Assembly (NCBI GenBank): GCA_963969495.1
Contig: OZ018337.1
Span: 84,914,777 to 84,978,776, forward strand
Direction: 5' to 3'
Length of the DNA stretch: 64,000 nt
Source: Ceratothoa steindachneri
Lineage: Eukaryota > Arthropoda > Malacostraca > Isopoda > Cymothoidae
Part shown: one piece after another, positions 25,456 through 37,800 of the stretch
Layout of the letters: each line of letters begins with the position of its first letter
Position numbering within the stretch: position 1 is the first letter of the stretch
The notes under the pieces: generated by a model
Seen by the model: the letters and a program-made list of their open reading frames with translations, nothing else
Databases searched by the model: none
Told to the model about the DNA's origin: nothing
Made by a program: the position numbers and the translations under genes

Positions 25456-28400
25456 ATGGAGACTCATCAATTAGAATTTTAAAGGCTGTGATTTAACATA
25501 TATGAAATAACGTAGCATCTCTTCCAGTTGTACAATCTATTCAATTAATTAAGAATTATGAAACCAGAAAGACTTTACTAATTAATCTGAAGTTCAGATA
25601 ACATTAATGGAATATCTGTTGACATCTAAAGTTAAGAAATTTATATAAATGCCAGTTATTTATAAAATAATTCAGTTAATTCATTCTAAGAACTTTCTCT
25701 TAATTTTATCAGGAATCATAAAAGGCCAGAATATGAAACCATTACGAAGCTCAATATAAATCTTTCAAAACTTTTTTGTGAGAATATTTGGAAAACTGCA
25801 CTTTTTAACATCTCATCTTAACTTCTTCGCAGAAAATTGTAGAGATAATATTGAAAAATAAGGAAAAAGGTTTCATCAGGATATTAAGTGCATGGAGGAG
25901 ATGTGACACCAAGGAACATGAGACATTAATCGTTCATTTTTAGTGACAATATTAGTTTATTTGCTCTCTTTAATCTATATTTCAATATTCTGTGACTTTT
26001 TCCTCAGAGTTCGCGAAAAAACTACAAGATTTGTTCTAATGTAATTTTGTTTAATTTGTCCAATTTTCATTTTATATTTTTCAGACTTTTTCGACTTTCG
26101 ACACAAATGTTAAAGTTGAACGTCCGAAACATTTTTATTTGCTTATCATTCAAAAGGTTGATCAACCTTTAAAAATCAGACTAGTTTTAGGATACTTAAA
26201 AGAATTTAAGAAAGAAATCAACAATAGAAGAGTAAAGTAAGCCAAACTTTATAATAATTTCCCTCTGTACTCCGGTTTTAACCTAAAAGATATGAATAAA
26301 ACAAATGTTAAAAACACTTTCTACTAAAATACAAAGTCTATTTAAATGAAAAGCTCGAATGTGCTATTTTTCCTCAAGGAAATGGTAGTTCAAAGAAACT
26401 TTTCTTCAGAATTCACTGCAGTCGGAGGAATACATGAGCATTTGTAGTAGTCCTTAGCATTGGACTTCGGAAACCTTGCATTGAAATTTCGAAAATATTC
26501 CAAATAGAATCGTTTGTTGTCCTCAGCAAAAATTAGAGTAAAATGGACTGAATAAAGGAAAGAAAAAAGAAAGTTTATGGTTGTGGATAAATTTCCCGCA
26601 GGAGCATTGAGGCAAAATTGAAGACTGGTTTTCAAGATAGCATGAAAGGGAGAAGAAAATAGACATATATGTGCCATTTCTATTCTTCGGTTGAATTTAT
26701 TACTCAGAACTAAAAAAAAATAAAGTCTTAGGAAAGGTAATTCCAAATTAGATTATTTAAACAAAATGATTTGATCGAAGATCCTGCAGCATTGCAAAAA
26801 GAAGATGTCGCAAAAGTATTACAATATTGATAAAATCAATTTATTTGAGGTTTGAAAGACAAACTTTAATCTTAGGAAAGAAAGGATAATTTTTACTGAG
26901 GAGCAATGGAGTAATTGTAAATATTAAGGTTATAACTTGATAGTAACAAAAATATAAGATGCTATTGCTAAGCTTACGCGTTAAATTAAATTTTTTCCTT
27001 CCGGAGTAAGGTAGAATAAAGTATTCTACCTTTCAATAAAGTTAAAAACTATGTTAAAAAAATTTATACTAGAAAGGTTAAGATACTCAATTTTCTGCTT
27101 TGTCATAAGGATTCGTCTTTATAGAAGAAGACAAAAATAAAAGTGACAATAATAGTAGGAGCAGAAAGGTATTATTACCCTAAAATAAAGGGGAAGCGCA
27201 AAGGTATATAAAGTAAAATCATATTAATAATTTAGTCGGTATCTTCTCAGTATAAAACTAGTTAAATAGATTTAACAGAAAACAAAAGCTTCAAATTAAC
27301 GCTAATAGTGTATAGACCCTATAACCTAACAAATGTCATAGGTTTTCTCTATAGTATATTTAAATGATCGCAAAACTTCAATGTTTCATCTCTGTAACAT
27401 TTTTTTACTAATGATACAATCTGTTAAGAAAATTGGACGCACTCTTTTAAGTTTTAAAGCAAATATCTTTTAATTTTCCTTTTGAATTTTCATAAACAAA
27501 GCGAAATATTGTTTCATAATAGATTTTTTCTATTAACTTTGGTTCACTAAAAAAGTGACAACATTTGAAAATCTTCTCTTGAAGGATTTTGTTATACATA
27601 TAAGTTCCTAATAGTAAAGCTATATCCATTCTGAACTCATGGAAATGAACTATAGTTTCTATAACTCCTTTCACTTGCAGCAAATTATTTATTATTGCCG
27701 GAAAATAACTCAAATTTCGGTACCCAGCCCATTTTGTATGCATCGTTCACATATAGCAAACAAAATCCCCCTATAAGCATTTCATGCCCCAAGTGAGCAG
27801 CTTCCAAAATATAGATGCAAGTATATTATTTGATCATAATATTAAATTTGCATCAAAGAGCGATTAAAAACAAATGTAGTTCCAGAACTTTCAGAAAATT
27901 TCATCGACCAAGTAATTATGTTGAAATAACTTCTCGTTTAATGATATTAATGCCTTTTAGAAACAAGAATATTAGGTACTCATAAAATATTACATTTAAC
28001 CCTAAAAATAAATTAGAAGCACTATTTATTTTTATTATATTTTCTTTATTTGTTTAATTTTGGGGACGCTGTCTACTAATACGTTAATATGGTTAGATAA
28101 CTGGAAAAGTAATTAACTTTGTTTGTTCACCAAATGCGTTATATTTAATACTTTGGGCATTATAGAATTCTAATCATATGTCTGATTCTGAGAAATGGTC
28201 ATATAAACAATGTCTTCTACCGTTTTTTCCTTGTTATTAACCCTGTGTTTCTCTTTTCTTTCTTTTATTTATTTAGCTATATACAAATATATTGATTAAT
28301 AATCAAAGATTTTCTTGCTACACTGTAATATGAAAGTAGAATTAGGCAGTAGGAAAGGATACAAAACACAAATGGCCTTTAGGCAGGTCTGAGATGTTTG

Positions 28401-29486
28401 CATCACAGGAAGGTGTTGTATTATTTTAGATGAAATATATTAGAGAGTCTTTTAACATCTACTCCTCTCAAATTGTTTTCAAGATATTAGAGAATAAAGG
28501 AAGGTTCAAGCATTCAATAGATGATTTTAGCATGTATAGAAACAAATAGCATAGTAATATGTGCGTGTAAACGAGCTTTAAGTTCTTGAATTTAGTCCGT
28601 GATTACACCAAAACTTTGTCTCCAGCGTTGGTAGGGTTTTCTACGCCTTACTTCTTCAAAAGTACCTCACAAGCATCTCGTAAGGCGACAAATCACATTT
28701 ACAGCAACCAACGCTCTTCGGAGTGCAGAGATGAATCCTGCAGAAGATGAGCGGCTTAATGCCACTTACACCGAGACTAACCAGAGATGAGAGAATTGGG
28801 AATGTGGATCTGATCCAAGATGGTTCCTTAATATCTTTATTCAGAAATTAGATTAATTTGAGTATAATAATTATAATTATTCCAAAGGTTGTTTTTTGCG
28901 AAATTAATTATACATAATGATTATAAACTTGCAAATACGAAGAAAAGAGGTTAGAAGATTTGAAACAAGAATTAATACCCTATTTCCGTTTTAAAATCTA
29001 AGAAAAAAGAAACATTCATATAATAAATATATATTTGTGCGCCATGTCTAATATTTATAGAATCCGATTTACAATTTAAAGTGAAAATGAATCTTTCAAT
29101 CAAATGAAAAAAATTTACTTGCCTACATACATCAGGAAGAGTTATGATTTGAAACAAATCCTTAGGAAATTCAATTTTCTTAACAGTTTACATAATCCCG
29201 CAAAAAGAAACAAAATTGTTAGAGATTATCTGATAATTTAAGGAAGGACAAAAAAGAGAAAAGAGTAAGGAAAGAAACGAAACATCAAAGTCACAATCAT
29301 CCTGAAATGAGGGAAGACTAAACTGCTGTATTAATGGAATATGAAATATTGTGAAAGATGCAAAATCCAGGTGTCCAAGTTTGGGTTATAATGAATATAC
29401 ATGGCAGAAAAGAGACAAAGAGGTGCCCATTTTTTGAAGAAACAAGGTTTCTTTACTAAAAGGAAGAAACGAAGAGGAAATTAATG
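25456..29486. other. AT-rich stretch with no recognised gene
   Basis: Minus-strand frames of 118 codons (26390-26746) and 98 codons (27447-27743) look like AT-driven chance openings: hydrophobic, Phe/Tyr/Lys/Asn-rich and without motif. A short patch of more balanced composition at 28570-28800 has no readable known peptide. Nothing else is supported. Confidence 0.5.
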
Positions 29487-29487
29487 T

Positions 29488-29888
29488 TAACAAGATCTGC
29501 TGCCCAAAATGTCACGTGCTCTCACCTATTCTCATTTACGACCTTATAACCTTCAACACTTTCAATAATTCAAGACTAACCTTGGAAGGGCCATGAAATT
29601 TATTCCATTCGAAATAGAATGTAAAACAACACAAGGGTTTCAAATCTCTTGAGAATCGGCTGAAACAAAATCATTCATGGGCTAACCTTGAGAGGACCAT
29701 GCAATTTATACCATTTGAGAGCGAATGTAAAACAACATAAGGGTTTCGAATATCTTTAGAATCGGCCGATTAGTTACAATTTTATTACAAAATAAAAACA
29801 AAAAAAACGGGGACCGAACGGCCGACTGACCGACATAGTAAGATGTAGAATCGCCCTCGACTAGACCCGCACGTGACTAAAAACGACC
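29488..29888 (+). repeat. Dispersed repeat copy A with an internal duplication
   Basis: The sequence from AACAAGATCTGCTGCCCAA to GACTAGACCCGCACGTG matches the copy at 52154-52434 base for base over most of its length. In this copy a segment of about 95 bp ending in GAATCGGC is present twice. The first is at about 29577-29658, around GAATGTAAAACAACACAAGG; the second is at about 29682-29765, around GAATGTAAAACAACATAAGG. No coding capacity and no TIR were seen. It may be a SINE or MITE family of this genome. Confidence 0.7.
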
Positions 29889-32800
29889 AGGACGAGAAAG
29901 TTAACCGGTTTGCAATGATAAAAATAAATGGGCAATTATTTGATGATTTCATACAAGGATGGTAAACCTTATTGGAATTAAGGAGACCTTTATTTGAGCT
30001 ATAATTTACCTTAAATGAACGATAAGGTCATCTCTTAAGATAAGTTAATGTCTTGAAAAACATAATAAATGCTAAAAACAGTTAATGGTCATAAAAAGAG
30101 GGCTTTCGGTCAAAGTGTCACAGTTTATGACAAGGTAAAAATCGTGTCTTTTTTGGCAGAAAGTCGCGTTCTTGTTTCCTCCTGCAGCCGATTTATACTA
30201 ATTTTCATATGAAATGACTAGTTCCCGTCTTTATCCTCGTCCTTTGCTGCTTCCACTACAATCAATGAGTTATATTATATATGTTCATTATAATATATTT
30301 TTGATGTTCGTTAACCCGATACTGAAAGAGTTTTTTGATCCCGCTAAGGATTAATGTCTAACCATTTTAATCAATTCTCTTTTAATTAGAATTATTTCAG
30401 ATGTACAAATTTGTAGTAAATTTTTGAGTGAAATGAAAATAATTTTTAGAAACGATCTGCTAATTTAGTCTTTTCTAACTATCAATTTGGTCTAGGTAGG
30501 AAGGATAGAGTGCCATTTAGGCCGGACCAATTTGTATAATTTAGGAAGCTCCTTTACCGGAGATTTTAGCTAAGGGGGCTCTCGCACTCCTTGAGATGAG
30601 ACCTCTCAGATTGATGACCAATGCTGAACATGACCTGCCCCTCACGTGATCTTATTTTAAAATTAATTACGGTCAAAGATTTAAATGATCCACTCAAGAA
30701 TAAAAATATACCTTTTAAACAACCATTCTTTAATCATGGTCTGTGAGGTTATATCTTCCTCAAAGTTGAAATCGAAAAGGTGTGTAATCAATCAGCAATG
30801 TTGAACCTTATTCAATCTATCTTCAGACCGTTTTCAAACAGCTCACCCACGTATATTACCAGTAATACTTTGCCTTGATACTCGTTTAAATTAAACTAGT
30901 TAATGCAAATTAACTCCCTTGTAAATTTAAAAACGTAATTGGAAATTAATTCGGTGTAACTGAAAGATGAAAGTTATGCTTGTTAGAAGACGCTCCTTTC
31001 GTTACCGCTGAATATAGTCGAAGGATCGCAGTTGTTGTTATACCAAAGCATTACTTGTGGCTAAAGAGACTGATGAGAGGAAGGAAGCTTTTATTTGAAA
31101 CGTCAAATCTACGGCCTCAAATGGCCAAATGCAGATGTTCCTCGCCATTCTAAGTGGTCGATTTCCCGAAGCAATACTCATCAGTTGGTCTTGCATGATA
31201 TTGAGTTTTAAAGATGAGTACAACTCTACCTCACTTATCCCTTAAAATGTCATCTCAGTAGTTAGTATTTGTGTAATGCATTCATTGTTCTCTGCCTGAC
31301 CTGCTACTTGATTTCCTTCAAAATGTCATTTGTCACAAAGTTTTTAAGCGGTTGGTATAGCAATGATGAGAGCTACCTTCACACTTTATCGTAACACCTG
31401 TGGGATACTCCTCATCCATGCTAAGCAAGTGGCTGTATCCAATAGATCAATCTAACAGCAAACAAAACTGTATCAAATGGTTATTTTACCTTTTGTTTTT
31501 CAATCAAACTAAAAGGGATCGTTTTAGAGCACTCGTTATTCACCAACATGAATAAAAAATATTGACTAATAGTTTATATTATTGAAGCTATTTAGTTTAA
31601 AAACCTCATGAAGTTGACCTTCTACATGGCGATCTTTACAAGAAATGAATTAATGGTGCCTTATTCTGTCTTCATAAGATCAATTAATAATTAAATGAAT
31701 AATTTCGTCGTTCGACTCTCATCGCCTTCAAATGTTGGAATATTTTGACCATAATGCAAATGAGGTATTACAAGCGCTCAAAATAGAGAGTGATTCATAA
31801 AAAATGTACTAATTTTAAATTTGGTATTCTTTTTACTATTTAATGAGAAATCGGGATTAAGATTAAGAAGCTTTCATTTTCAAATAAGAAATTCCATAAG
31901 AATCCCAGCCACATAGGTAGATATTAGCTTGCATCCAAGCTCTTTACTTGGCTATAACCTTTGCAAAGACACTTTTGGAATATTCTCTCAAGTAGCTAGA
32001 ATTCGCTCGCTCTGTATGACCAAGCAGATTTTTCCTAATTTTCTTCGCAGGTAGGAATTTTGTTGTAATTCTAAAAACATAAAAAATAGATGCGATTAAG
32101 ATCAGGACTCGAAGGTGACCATCTATCCAGTACCATTACGATAAAAGTTCTGATTGACTACTGGTTCTAAACCTAGGTTCAATGCTCCCAGTTTCAAGGA
32201 GGGACCAGGTTCCTCTTTCAAATTTAGTGTCAATTAGATGTGGATTTCCTTTTCCAAAAGCTTCGATAAGACACTGAGCTTGTGACCTTAACTCAAAATG
32301 TCTAATTATCTAACCTAGCGCCATTTTCTGTTTCTAAGCTCTAGTACATTATTGTGTAAAATTGGGATGCACTTAGATTACAGAGACAATTTGATGACAT
32401 TTGATATGGCTATTAGAACATGCAAGGATGGTATTAATTAAATCATCTCATTGGGTCATGATTCAGTTTAGAAATAGACAAAAATAAATAACAAACAAAG
32501 AAAAAAGAAATAAACATTCGTTTCGAGCCCAAACTAAAGGTTATTTTAAGGTTTCGAGACAAAGCTGAGTAGTGTGATTGAATCTAATTTAGCCCTGAGG
32601 CTATAACACAACCCAAAATGAAAAACTTCATTATTTTAATTTTGGCTTGACGTAATTCTAAGAATCGCTGTTATGTATCTATCTCACTTCCTCAGTTTTA
32701 CTTAAGGAATTGACTTTCTACCATTATTTTATTCCTAGAAATGTATCAACTCCTAGATATTATTTGTATTGAAATGTATTTACTCTATTGATTTTATAAT

Positions 32801-33630
32801 TAATATATTTTTCCCCAATTTTAAGATAAAATATTTTTAAAGACTGACTGAGGCTGATTTGTGCATTCTGATGATGAAAGTTTGATGAGATGAACCTAGT
32901 GGTTGTTGTGATAGATCTTTAGGGAAGCAGACAAGCTGAGGACTAGAATTATATGGTAATATTATGTTTGTTAATAAGAAAAAGGATTTAAACGACTACA
33001 AGAATAAGAAAGAAATTGGATGTTGAGTGATAATAGCAAATTAAAGGGTGAAAATTATGATTCATCGATTAAAAAGATTATCAGCAACGAAGGTATAGAG
33101 CTAAGAATGTATGGCTTAGCTTTTTTTATTGAAGCTGTGGCTGAAAAACCAAGGTAGAATAAGTTGATGTTCTTGCAGGACATATCTTTCTAGAAAAAGC
33201 GTGCGATGTACAGATAGATAAATGCGCTTTCATGATCAATGATTTTATGAAGTAGATAAGACCATTGGTTGTAGATAAAAATACTTTTGAATTACCCGAG
33301 GAATTTGGAAGGGATTTATAAATTGTGAAGAAAAATGTGGGTGAGTTTGTCATTCTGAATGTAAAACTAATAAATGAGAATAGATTTTGATGGAAAGGAA
33401 ATAAATAAATGAGCTTATCTCTGTTTTTTGGGAGACAATCTCAATTCATGTCTAAATTGAGTAGGAGAGGGTCACTTGTGCAATTTTTTTCTCAAATTTT
33501 AGGGTAAAGTAGATATTATTCATAAAAATAGAACAACCAAAATATTAGGCTCCTTTTGGGTTTTACTGCTTCAAACATCATAAAAATGAACCCTTTCTCT
33601 GATGTTAACTCACTTTTACAGAGCTACGCC
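29889..33630. other. AT-rich stretch with no recognised gene
   Basis: No known motif was found. A 61-codon minus-strand frame at 31038-31223 (NIMQDQLMSIASGNRPLRMA) is compositionally more protein-like than its surroundings but is isolated and unrecognised. There is no tandem repeat. Confidence 0.5.
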
Positions 33631-33636
33631 TTTAGA

Positions 33637-34834
33637 GACTGTTATAGAATAGGCTCTCGACGATATACCATATATAACTATTCGTTGAGGGAATTATTCT
33701 AATATTTCGAGTGCGTGGTAATCTGATTGACCGAGGTTAGTCCAAAAGGGGGGGGGGGGGCTGGAGAGGCTTATTTATCTTCAATATGCTTAAGAAGTGG
33801 AACGGGGCACAAGGATAAATAAAATGGCTACCATTAACAAAATAGAGTTTTATTAATTAAACTATCAACAACACACACAAAAACATGTTTACATAAACGG
33901 AGAATGAAAGGGGTCGTGGGAATATCTGACTAATAAGGATTAAGATTTGGAGAGATTTAAAAAGGTAAACAAATAAAAATTAAAGGGGGGGACTGGTTTG
34001 CTAAACCATTTAAAGCACAAGGTTGCGTTGACAAAAGGTTAAATGAATTAAAGGTAATGCTCAGCTTACGTAATCACAAAGTTGTTGTGTAGAGGAAGAC
34101 GATGTGAAGGAATCTTCGGTCCACTGGCGATTTCCAGCAGAAGGGTTCTTCGGGGGGTTGTCCTTAACGAAGGACAAGGACTGTCTTCGAAGAGTGAGAG
34201 CAAAGTGGGGCTCGGAAGTACGAGCGATCTTTGTGACAGCAAATCGGAGATGTTCTAGATAAACAATGGAGGTTATTGTTGAAACCAATCGTTCTCCTGA
34301 AGAGCGTTAAAAAAGGGGGAATTAAATTATCCGGAGGTGATGTCTTGAGAACGAAATCGTTTCTTGACGAAAGGGCTGACAGAACAATGGCTCTTGTAAC
34401 GTTGTTCTCTTTCTGAACAACAGGGGGGGGGCCTTGTTGACTTTGCGAATCAAAGGCACGAACCTTGGCACTCAAGGGATATTGTCCTCTTCTGGACAAT
34501 AAGGGAGTTCTCGAGGTAGAGAGTTCCTAGGTGCACAAGGGAGACCGGATCGGCGTGATTTCTCGGGAAGATAATCGGGATCTAATCTAATTGGGAAAAG
34601 ATATGGTATAAATACCCGAAGGCATCTTCTCGGCGTAAGGGATAGTTGAGTGGGGGACTTCGGAAGAATGTCCCGGTGTGCCTGGGAAAATACCTTATCT
34701 GCCCATAAACCTAATTCAATCTGGCGGGATCGACGTATGGCGGCAAAACGGGGGAGTGAACATCCTTGATTAAACATTTGCTATGGTGGGCGATAACGCG
34801 CTCTGCTTCCTCTCGCAGATACAAGTGGGTAGCA
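33637..34834 (-). repeat. Solo LTR related to the LTR of the 59.8-63.7 kb gypsy element
   Basis: The shared features appear in the same order as in 62461-63699. These include TATATAACTATTCGTTGAGG, GATATGCTTAAGAAGTGG (here split by differences), AAAATAGAGTTTTATTAAT, AGAACAATGGCTCTTGTAAC followed by GTTGTTCTCTTTCTGAACAA, GGGATATT, and the right end GTGGGTAGCA. On the minus strand it therefore starts TGCTACCCAC, has a TATTTATACC box near 34605-34614 and an AATAAA signal near 33851-33856. No internal retrotransposon coding sequence adjoins it on either side, so it is a solo LTR left by recombination. The left edge (TG at 33637) is approximate, and I could not match a target duplication. Confidence 0.75.
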
Positions 34835-37800
34835 TGTGTTTCTTTTGGAAATCACCTATATCCAGTTTTGCAAGTGTGATAGAAAGCTTTTTTGTTCATA
34901 ATACACATATACCACCATTTTGCTTGAATTATCATGTTAAGACACTGTTGGGTGTATTTGTTTCGATTTGAGGCATTTATACCCTCTGATTAGAGCATTG
35001 AACTTGAAATGGACACATTTTTTTATTTCTGATCTATTAAATCGTAAGGGAAATTTGTGTAAGTGAAATAGATTTTTCAGAAGGGTTTGTGGATTTGAAT
35101 ATGCTTTATCCATCAGAACTTCTTTTCTTTGTCTTCTAATACTACTGACGATGGTTGTTTTTTACTATTTCTTCTTTTTGAGATTACTAAAATACTTTTT
35201 ATATTTGTTATTTATATGCAATTTATTGAAGTTTAAAATATTTATCGATTATTCGCATTATTTATTATTTTTGTAGTAAGCCTTTATCTGTCCGCCTTTT
35301 AGTGAAGGCTGCCTCTTAATTTGGCAAATTTTCCGTCAATTATGTTTTTGTTTATTTTTGTTTATTCGTGTTACACTGTTATTTATTTAATTGCATAGAT
35401 ATTCATCTAAATATTCTTTTATAAAATTTACATGACGCAAAAGGTGAGATTAGAAGAGCATTGACTTGAACCCTCTTTGCATACCATTTGTTAATGGATG
35501 CGTCCGTAATGCTACCGTTTGAATAGAATCTTTGATATTTGTATCCTTTAAAACAGAATTTCGTGGTTTAGGTGTGAAGCATTCTCATTTTTAGAGCTTT
35601 TATTTTCATAATATCGAAGCTTAAATTTAGGGCTCTTAATAATTCACCAGATGATTATAGTAATGTTTTGGGAGGGTGAACTTTAATCTCTTAAATTGTT
35701 TTATAAATATATAACGATATTGTATAACTCTCAGTTTTCAATACTTGAACATATTCAAGTGGACTAGTTTTATTTTCAATTAAAGCAGGAAAGATCGAAG
35801 GAGAATATGTTTCTAACGAGGAATGGTAAAATGTTCATGTCGAAATTCTTGCTGGGATCTGGTTTGAATACACCAGTTTTTCTCAGCTTTTACATATTTT
35901 CCTGAGAAATTGAAAGGCTTTGAGATAGATCAGATCTCGTGTCCCAGTATTATTTTAATAATTCTTCCTTTCTTGAATTTTTTACTATGAATATTTTTAA
36001 TTAAAACTTCTAGTTACCAGAAATTGCTTTTGTGATTACTTAGGTTTAAATGATGAAATAAAGCAATATTGGGAGTTTATAAAAGATGTCCCCTACTTTT
36101 GAGACTATTGAATTATTATATCAGAGTCTGGATTTCCCCTCTTAGATGGGGAGCTTAGTATGAATAAAATAACTGAGCTCATTCAGGAAAGTGTCCTTTG
36201 AATAAATGATGCGACACTGCAAATTATAGTTTCGTTGTATGCGAGTTTCGTTTCGGAAGATTTGAGCCTTTTGCCATCATGAAAATATTCCGAAGATCTG
36301 GACGTGATTTGGAAGAATCTTGTTCATTTGTTTGTGAAAATGAGAATATTTCAAACTTTATCTTTTTTTAAAATCTATATTCATTATTTCTATTTTAAAT
36401 AGTAAGTATTGTCATAACATAAACTATATAGTCATTATTTAATTGCATCGATAGGTAATAATGACCTTTAAATATAGTGGGAAGATATTGTATCTATCCT
36501 GTGACTAACCAGACTCAACTATGCTTAACTTCGCTCTCCTGGCCCGACGAACAATTCTGGAGGACAACATTAATTAATGACTGAAGTTTCTTTCTCTTTT
36601 TACTCATCATAAAGAAACCTAAATTCTTGAGTATTTTCTTTTCTTTATTTTTACGCAGAGTTCCAAATATTTTGAGAGAGGAGAAGAATTTCTAAAAACA
36701 ACAACAATAGTTGAGGTTGTCCCTCTCGAATTTAATTCTGACTTTCTAATTCATTTTTCTCCTTCTCGGGTCTTTGCCAAAAAACTTGATTTTTTTTATC
36801 TATCCGTTTGGTAAAATTATTAAAAGGTGTTTCTATAGAAACACTGAAACCATGTTTCCGATAATGTTAATTATATTTGGAGCACAAATCTTTTGGCAAA
36901 TGATATTTACCATCCTTAATTTTATTGTTATTTCTTCCTATATGACTTATTTTTTATGTTATTTGTTGCTGTATCGTCAATTCTTTGGTCTCTTTAGTCG
37001 TTTGTCCTCAAAAGTTCAATAAATAATTCGCATTTTTCTTTAAACTTTTTAATCACTAGTGACCTTTCATCACAAAGGTTTTGATTTCACTGCAAAAGAA
37101 AAGGAATTTTTTATTTCATTCTTCATAGTATTGTTTACACAATTTAACCTCTTTTCTTCCATCATCATTTCTACAAATTGTTGAGGGTATTGAGGCTAAT
37201 TATGCTTTTTGGAACACTTTTCTGAAATTCACTCAGATCAAACTGAGGCGTTATTGGTCTTTATTCCTATGGACATTGCCCGCTTTGAAACTACTGCTCC
37301 ATTAGTTAATCGTGATGGTTCTTTACATTCCCTAGTCGATTCTGTTAAAACTGTGCTTCACTTTTGGTAGTCACTCATCTCTCAAAACTCATCTTGCTAT
37401 AGTCTAGAAATCATCTCTCTGCTTTATCCGTAATCTTAGCATATCTGGTCCCAAATTGATTACCATAATTTAAATAGTTCCACCTCTCCTTTTGTTAACC
37501 TCTTTGTGACATCCAAAGGTAAGTTACTGTTAAGTGCAAGGTGAAATAAGAAATAGGCCTGCCTAGGAGCTATGCGGAAATGAATTTGAGATTTCCGTTA
37601 TGGTTATATGTTAATCACCCCCAAACTGCAGTTTTATCTTTGAAATCAGATTGTTTGGCATAAAATTAATCTAGATTTCTTTAGGTAATTAGCAATATAA
37701 ATCACGCGTTCGATTGATTTAGAGTGAATCGGTTCATCACTATCGGACGGATAGAAAGATAAACACCACCTAGTTCTGTTAGTTCTCGTGTTTTTGTCCA

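Noticed and set aside
26390..26746. 118-codon minus-strand frame
   Set aside because: Same reasons: AT-driven, no motif, isolated.
31038..31223. Possible host exon (minus strand)
   Set aside because: The peptide looks slightly more protein-like than its surroundings, but I recognise nothing in it and see no partner exons, so it is not supported.
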